NCBI GenBank assembly: GCA_030447045.1
Contig: JAUJMB010000061.1
Span: 1-8,605, forward strand
DNA: 8,605 nt
Source of the DNA: Rubrobacteraceae bacterium
GTDB lineage: Bacteria > Actinomycetota > Rubrobacteria > Rubrobacterales > Rubrobacteraceae
Reading direction: 5' to 3'
Program-made: the position numbers and the translations under genes
Notes under the pieces: generated by a model
Database searches by the model: none
What the model was told of the DNA's origin: nothing
The model's input: only the letters and a program-made list of their open reading frames with translations
Shown: positions 5,443 through 8,605 of the stretch, piece after piece
Layout: every line of letters starts with the position of its first letter
Numbering within the stretch: position 1 is the first letter of the stretch

Positions 5443-6169
5443 AGATAGAGGTCTGCCCGTCCACGCTGAGGCCGGAGAGCCTGGAGGCGTGTTCGGTGAG
5501 GGCGGAGGAGTCTAGGATGGCGATGCGGCGGTTGCGGTTCTCTATGACGCCCTCGCGCTGGAACTCGCTCATCACCTTGGAGACGGCCTCCCTGGTGGAG
5601 GCGATCATGTTCGCCAGGTCCTGGTGCGTGAGGCGCACGTCGATGAGCGTGCCGCTCCCGTTCTCCCGCCCGAAGCGCTCGCCCAGGTTGCCCAGCAGCG
5701 TCGCCAGGCGCGTGGAGACCTCCCTGTGCAGCAGGCTCTCTATGACCTCGTCGGACTGCCGGAGCCTCTCGGAGAAGGAGGAGAAGAGCTTGAGGGCGAA
5801 CTCGGGGTCCCTCTTGATGACGGCCTCGAGCGAGCTCTTCTGGACGCTCGCCACCCGGGACTCGGTCACGGCCTCGGCGAAGACGTTCTGCCAGCGGCCC
5901 TCGACGAGGTTGAGCTTGCCGAAGACGCCGCCGTTCTTGAGGAGGGCGGTGGTCGCCTCCTTGAAGTCGCCGTAGATCTTGTACAGCCGCACGGTGCCGG
6001 AGAGCAGGAAGTAGAGCTGGTCGTCCGGGTCCCCCGGGGCGAAGATGGTGTCCTTGGGCGAGAACCTGCGCTCCACGGTCCTGAGCCCGGCCTCCTCGAA
6101 GGCTTCGAGGCTAAACCCCTCTGGAGCACTGGTTGCGGCGAATCCCCCGGTGTTGTGGCTCAAAAGCAT
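5441..6169 (-). CDS. Crp/Fnr-family transcriptional regulator
   Basis: 242-residue DNA-binding regulator. The cyclic-nucleotide-type beta-barrel covers about 30-125, with PGDPDDQLYFLLSGTVRLYK at 45-64. A dimerisation helix (about 127-150) follows. The winged helix-turn-helix lies at about 180-216, with LTHQDLANMIASTREAVSKV as its core. The overall pattern recalls NtcA-like members. The effector-pocket segment reads FGKLNL where cAMP binders have FGEL, and the usual Arg-Ser/Thr pair is not evident, so cAMP is unlikely. There is no cysteine anywhere, so an FNR-type iron-sulfur cluster is excluded. The ATG at 6169 has only a loose purine-rich stretch (GAGAGAGGTAGAAGAG) upstream. It has its own promoter. 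Its targets and signal are not visible from the window. Confidence 0.92.
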   Translation of the reverse strand: MLLSHNTGGFAATSAPEGFSLEAFEEAGLRTVERRFSPKDTIFAPGDPDDQLYFLLSGTVRLYKIYGDFKEATTALLKNGGVFGKLNLVEGRWQNVFAEAVTESRVASVQKSSLEAVIKRDPEFALKLFSSFSERLRQSDEVIESLLHREVSTRLATLLGNLGERFGRENGSGTLIDVRLTHQDLANMIASTREAVSKVMSEFQREGVIENRNRRIAILDSSALTEHASRLSGLSVDGQTSI

Positions 6170-6229
6170 CTGGCTCTTCTACCTCTCTCACAGTCCCCCG
6201 ACACTCGGCACCCCCCGCCGGGCGGCGCC

Positions 6230-6235
6230 ATTATA
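6230..6235 (-). promoter_or_regulatory. -10 box of the Crp-family gene
   Basis: A perfect TATAAT on the minus strand. It would start RNA near 6223, leaving a leader of about 54 bases. At 16-18 bases upstream there is no TTGACA-like hexamer (TCGAGT at 17), so the promoter may depend on an activator. A further TAGAAT lies at 6243-6248. Confidence 0.6.
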
Positions 6236-6314
6236 CCCAAACATTCTAAACGACTCGATGGCCCCGGATGCATAACCTGTTACTTTTTCGAGAATTGTTC
6301 CTGAAACGGATCTT

Positions 6315-6351
6315 GGCCCGGTCCGGCCGCGGCCGAGACCCGACCGGGGCC
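6315..6351 (-). terminator. Candidate stem-loop terminator after the 206-residue gene
   Basis: Two bases past the stop, 6342-6351 pairs with 6315-6323 through one bulge, and the loop contains the self-complementary CGGCCGCGGCCG. The following minus-strand sequence is AAGATCCGTTTC, a poor U-tract, so this is a strong hairpin but a doubtful intrinsic terminator. Confidence 0.35.
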
Positions 6352-6352
6352 T

Positions 6353-6973
6353 CTAGGCGGCGCTCCGGCGCCAGTGGAGCCCCACGCCCTCGCGCTTGGC
6401 GACGAAGAGCAGGTCGTCGCGCAGGGCGTCCACGTCCTTGTCGTAGACGCTGACGATGCAGAACCCGCAGTGGCGGTAGGCCCACACGAAAGGTGCCAGG
6501 TCCCCTACCACCCTGGACTCTGAGCCAAGGCCCCAGGCGTCTGCCAGCTTCAGGCGTCCCTCCACCAGGTCGAGGTCGATGCGCCAGCCCTCGTCGGTGG
6601 GCACCTCGAAGTAGCCCGGGAGGTGGCCGGCCGGGACCATGCCGTCCTCGAGGTCCTTCGCGAAGGCCCTCTTGTGGGCCTCGACGCCGGCGAGGTAGTC
6701 GGTGTCGTCCACCCGGCGCGGGGCGCCCGGCGAGTACCTGCGGTTCTCCGTAACCTTCACGCCCTCGGGCGGGTAGAAGCCCACGAAAGGCACCGGGGAG
6801 CGCCACAGGTGCTTCACGACCCCCAAAGTGACGTTGCGCCGGGCCGCCGGCTTCCCGACCGATTCGGCGAGCCGCACCCCCGCGAGGCGCATGTGCCGGG
6901 GCTCCCACGGGTGCGGCTCGCCGACCGTCCGGAGCCTGCGCCGCCTCTTCGTTATCCGACGAACGTCTTCCAT
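6353..6973 (-). CDS. Hypothetical protein, 206 residues
   Basis: I do not recognise the family. The frame is favoured over the overlapping frames because its composition is balanced (F, Y, I, K and D spread through), whereas the others are Arg/Gly/Pro-rich. The N-terminus is very basic (KRRRRLR, 9-15). The middle holds SPVPFVGFYPPEG and a tyrosine/aspartate segment DDTDYLAG. The end holds HCGFC (168-172), a CxxC pair, then an acidic helix-like stretch and RRSAA. There is no signal peptide or membrane helix, so a soluble cytoplasmic protein is likely. The ATG at 6973 has no ribosome site but lies 10 bases after a TAGAAT box, so it may be leaderless. An internal ATG at 6892 (residue 28), preceded by GGGAG, is an alternative start. 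Confidence 0.7.
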   Translation of the reverse strand: MEDVRRITKRRRRLRTVGEPHPWEPRHMRLAGVRLAESVGKPAARRNVTLGVVKHLWRSPVPFVGFYPPEGVKVTENRRYSPGAPRRVDDTDYLAGVEAHKRAFAKDLEDGMVPAGHLPGYFEVPTDEGWRIDLDLVEGRLKLADAWGLGSESRVVGDLAPFVWAYRHCGFCIVSVYDKDVDALRDDLLFVAKREGVGLHWRRSAA

Positions 6974-6982
6974 AGCGGGGAT

Positions 6983-6988
6983 ATTCTA
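6983..6988 (-). promoter_or_regulatory. Candidate -10 box of the 206-residue gene
   Basis: TAGAAT on the minus strand (five of six consensus), set in GTAGAATAT. The same 9-mer occurs before the metalloprotease gene at 7909-7917. Transcription would begin at about 6975, nearly at the ATG (6973). No clear -35 is seen. Confidence 0.4.
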
Positions 6989-7130
6989 CAACCTGTTTTC
7001 TTCCCCCGCCCGGGCCAAGCGGAGGTTTCTGATACCGGTTTTCGGCCGCCGGGCCGCGCGGTAGGTGGTCGACCGGGACCCCGCTGGCCGGATCTTCGCC
7101 GTACGCGCTTCCCGCCATCGGCGGGTTCGG

Positions 7131-7167
7131 GCACGAAAAAGGGCGGGGCCCGGAGGCCCCGCCCTTT
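7131..7167 (-). terminator. Rho-independent terminator of the metalloprotease gene
   Basis: A perfect 13-bp stem, 7155-7167 with 7138-7150, has a 4-base loop (7151-7154) and is followed on the minus strand by TTTTTCGTGC. It lies 17 bases past the stop. A smaller hairpin (CCCGCC/GGCGGG, 7111-7125) beyond it lacks a U-tract. Confidence 0.85.
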
Positions 7168-7184
7168 AGAGGAGACGGTCTCCC

Positions 7185-7877
7185 TTACTCGCGGCTCAGG
7201 GCGAAGAGGTAGAGCAGCGTGAGGAGCGAGGTCAGGGCCGCGGCGATGTAGGTGAAGGCCGCCGCCGTGAGCACCCGCCGGGTGCCGCCGGCCTCGGTGG
7301 CCGAGAGGATGCCGTAGCGGGTCAGCAGGCCGTAGGCGCGGGTCGAGGCGTTTATCTCGACCGGCAGCGTGACGACGTGGAAGGCGAGGACGCCGGCGAA
7401 GGCGATGACGGCGAGCTGGATAAAGAGCTGGCCGATCCCCGAGGAGACGCCCGTGATGATCGCCATAAAGAACAGCGGGGTCCAGAGCTGGCCGCCGAAG
7501 TTCACTATCGGCACGAGGCCAGAGCGGAGCTTCATCGGGACGTAGCCCGAGGCGTCCTGGATGGCGTGCCCGACCTCGTGGGCCGCCACGCTCACCCCCG
7601 CGATGGTGCTCTCCCTGAAGTTGCTCTCGGAGAGCCTGACGACCTTGGAGCGCGGGTCGTAGTGGTCCGTGAGCGTGCCGGCGACCGGCTCGACGCGCAC
7701 GTTCGTCAGGCCGTTGCGGTCGAGGATCATGCGGGCCGTCTGCGCGCCGGTGAGGCCGCTGTTGCTCCTCTGCTTGGAGTACTTCTTGTAAGAACTCCTG
7801 ACCCAGAGCGCCGCAGCGCCCGAGATCAGGGCCCCTATGATCATTATGAATAGGTATCCGAATCCAATACCGCCCAA
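7185..7877 (-). CDS. Membrane zinc metalloprotease, YugP family
   Basis: 230 residues, close to the usual length of the YugP/zinc-dependent membrane protease family. An N-terminal membrane segment (about 8-26) is followed by a soluble part and then the HEXXH zinc motif HEVGH (H100, E101, H104) in VAAHEVGHAIQDA. E174 in LPVEINAS is the likely third ligand region. Further hydrophobic segments lie at about 121-142, 148-170 and 205-227. The active site is expected on the membrane surface or cytoplasmic side; substrates of this family are poorly known. The start is TTG at 7877, set by a full AGGAGG eight bases upstream; the first in-frame ATG (residue 12) would cut the first membrane helix. It stands alone, with its own -10 box and terminator. 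Confidence 0.93.
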   Translation of the reverse strand: MGGIGFGYLFIMIIGALISGAAALWVRSSYKKYSKQRSNSGLTGAQTARMILDRNGLTNVRVEPVAGTLTDHYDPRSKVVRLSESNFRESTIAGVSVAAHEVGHAIQDASGYVPMKLRSGLVPIVNFGGQLWTPLFFMAIITGVSSGIGQLFIQLAVIAFAGVLAFHVVTLPVEINASTRAYGLLTRYGILSATEAGGTRRVLTAAAFTYIAAALTSLLTLLYLFALSRE

Positions 7878-7885
7878 CGCTTGTT

Positions 7886-7891
7886 CCTCCT
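7886..7891 (-). promoter_or_regulatory. Ribosome binding site deciding a TTG start
   Basis: AGGAGG on the minus strand with eight bases to the TTG at 7877, an ideal distance. This supports TTG over the downstream ATG. Confidence 0.8.
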
Positions 7892-7910
7892 AGGAAGATT
7901 TACTGCCCAT

Positions 7911-7916
7911 ATTCTA
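7911..7916 (-). promoter_or_regulatory. Candidate -10 box of the metalloprotease gene
   Basis: TAGAAT on the minus strand within GTAGAATAT. RNA would start near 7904, giving a leader of about 27 bases that includes the ribosome site. No consensus -35 stands at 16-18 bases. Confidence 0.45.
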
Positions 7917-7970
7917 CTACACGTATGTACGCCCGAACGGCCCCGAGGTTGCCGAAAATTCGCCCTTGCA

Positions 7971-8014
7971 GGGGGATAAAGAAGGGGCGGGGATCCAGAG
8001 ATCCCCGCCCCTTC
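7971..8014 (-). terminator. Rho-independent terminator of acetyl-CoA synthetase
   Basis: A perfect 15-bp stem, 8000-8014 with 7981-7995, has a 4-base loop and is followed on the minus strand by TTTATCCCCC. It begins 27 bases after the stop. The U-tract is short but the stem is very stable. Confidence 0.75.
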
Positions 8015-8041
8015 GGGTCGTGTGGTCGGGTGTGCCGGAGG

Positions 8042-8605
8042 CTACTTGCGGGCGGCCTTGAGGTCGTCCACGACCGAGGGATCGGCCAGGGTCGAGGTGT
8101 CGCCGAGGTTCTCCTGGCCCTCGGCCACGCCGCGAAGGACGCGGCGCATGATCTTGCCGCTGCGCGTCTTCGGCAGGTCGGGGGTGAAGATGATCTCGTC
8201 GGGCCTCGCGTGGGGACCTATGCCCTTGCGGACCTGGTTGTTGAGCTCCTTGATGAGGTCGTCGTCGCCCTCGCGGTCGCCCTCGAGGATGACGTAGGCG
8301 ACGATGGCCTGGCCCTTGTCCTCGTCGTTGCGGCCTATGACGGCGGCCTCGGCCACGGCCTCGTGGCTCACGAGCGCGCTCTCGACCTCCATCGTGCCGA
8401 TGCGGTGCCCGGAGACGTTCATCACGTCGTCTATCCTGCCGGTGATGGTGTAGTAGCCGTCCTCGTCGCGCTCGGCGCCGTCCTCGACAAAGTACTTGTC
8501 GCCGAGGCGCTCCCAGTAGGTCTTGCGGTAGCGCTCGGGGTCCTTGTAGATCGTGCGGAGCATGCTCGGCCACGGCCTGGTGACGACCAGGTTGCCCTTG
8601 CCGGC
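8042..8605 (-). CDS. acs: Acetyl-CoA synthetase (AMP-forming), C-terminal part
   Basis: Makes acetyl-CoA from acetate, ATP and CoA through an acetyl-adenylate, in the cytoplasm. The frame is open to the window edge, so only the last 187 residues are present; the enzyme is usually about 650 long. Clear signatures of the adenylate-forming family are [16 protein letters not shown] (the hinge and core A8 motif), [17 protein letters not shown], and [11 protein letters not shown] (motif A10). The catalytic lysine, the site acetylated in regulated homologues, is encoded at 8153-8155. The terminal [10 protein letters not shown] is also typical. An ATG at 8563 is internal, because family sequence continues upstream of it to the edge. 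Confidence 0.96.
   Translation of the reverse strand, partial: AGKGNLVVTRPWPSMLRTIYKDPERYRKTYWERLGDKYFVEDGAERDEDGYYTITGRIDDVMNVSGHRIGTMEVESALVSHEAVAEAAVIGRNDEDKGQAIVAYVILEGDREGDDDLIKELNNQVRKGIGPHARPDEIIFTPDLPKTRSGKIMRRVLRGVAEGQENLGDTSTLADPSVVDDLKAARK

Noticed and set aside
5624..6304. 226-residue plus-strand frame opposite the Crp-family gene
   Set aside because: Glu/Gly/Leu-rich mirror of an alpha-helical minus-strand gene; no promoter or ribosome site.
6246..7118. 290-residue minus-strand frame covering the hypothetical gene
   Set aside because: Gly/Arg/Pro-rich composition typical of a shadow frame in GC-rich DNA; the 6353-6973 frame has ordinary composition.

Overview
The window is GC-rich bacterial DNA in which every supported gene lies on the minus strand. 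The GC content, coding style, TTG starts, a Tat-type lipoprotein and possible leaderless messages fit a high-GC Gram-positive such as Rubrobacter. That placement is an inference and nothing in the window proves it.

Region 1 (about 1-2950) looks like a peptide or murein-peptide uptake and salvage block. In transcription order (high to low coordinates) it holds an SH3-NlpC/P60 endopeptidase resembling YkfC (2201-2926), a class-A-beta-lactamase-fold serine hydrolase (1344-2171), and, behind its own promoter, the first 347 residues of a family 5 oligopeptide-binding lipoprotein (1-1042). Neither enzyme has a visible signal peptide, which suits work on imported peptides in the cytoplasm. The gap 1043-1343 holds a promoter and probable terminator structure.

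Region 2 (about 3000-5275) is a tightly coupled ECF sigma / zinc-finger anti-sigma / membrane beta-repeat operon. Both junctions are 4-base ATGA overlaps. A GAAAC-N16-CGTA element, the architecture of SigW-type envelope-stress promoters, sits directly upstream of the sigma gene, so the operon is probably autoregulated. The last gene joins a short repeat domain with an exact 17-residue period to a multi-pass membrane domain. This is the most interesting unit in the window.

Region 3 (about 5280-6240) starts with a 156-bp intergenic element. It has 18-bp inverted ends and heptad TCAG repeats, and one arm contains the stop codon of the next gene, a cysteine-free Crp/Fnr-family regulator with its own TATAAT box.

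Region 4 (about 6300-8605) holds three separately transcribed genes. These are an unrecognised 206-residue protein (6353-6973), a YugP-type membrane zinc metalloprotease with a TTG start (7185-7877), and the C-terminal 187 residues of acetyl-CoA synthetase (8042-8605). Strong GC-rich terminator hairpins follow the last two.

The two end genes are cut by the window edge. I saw no RNA genes, CRISPR arrays, transposase genes or prophage genes.
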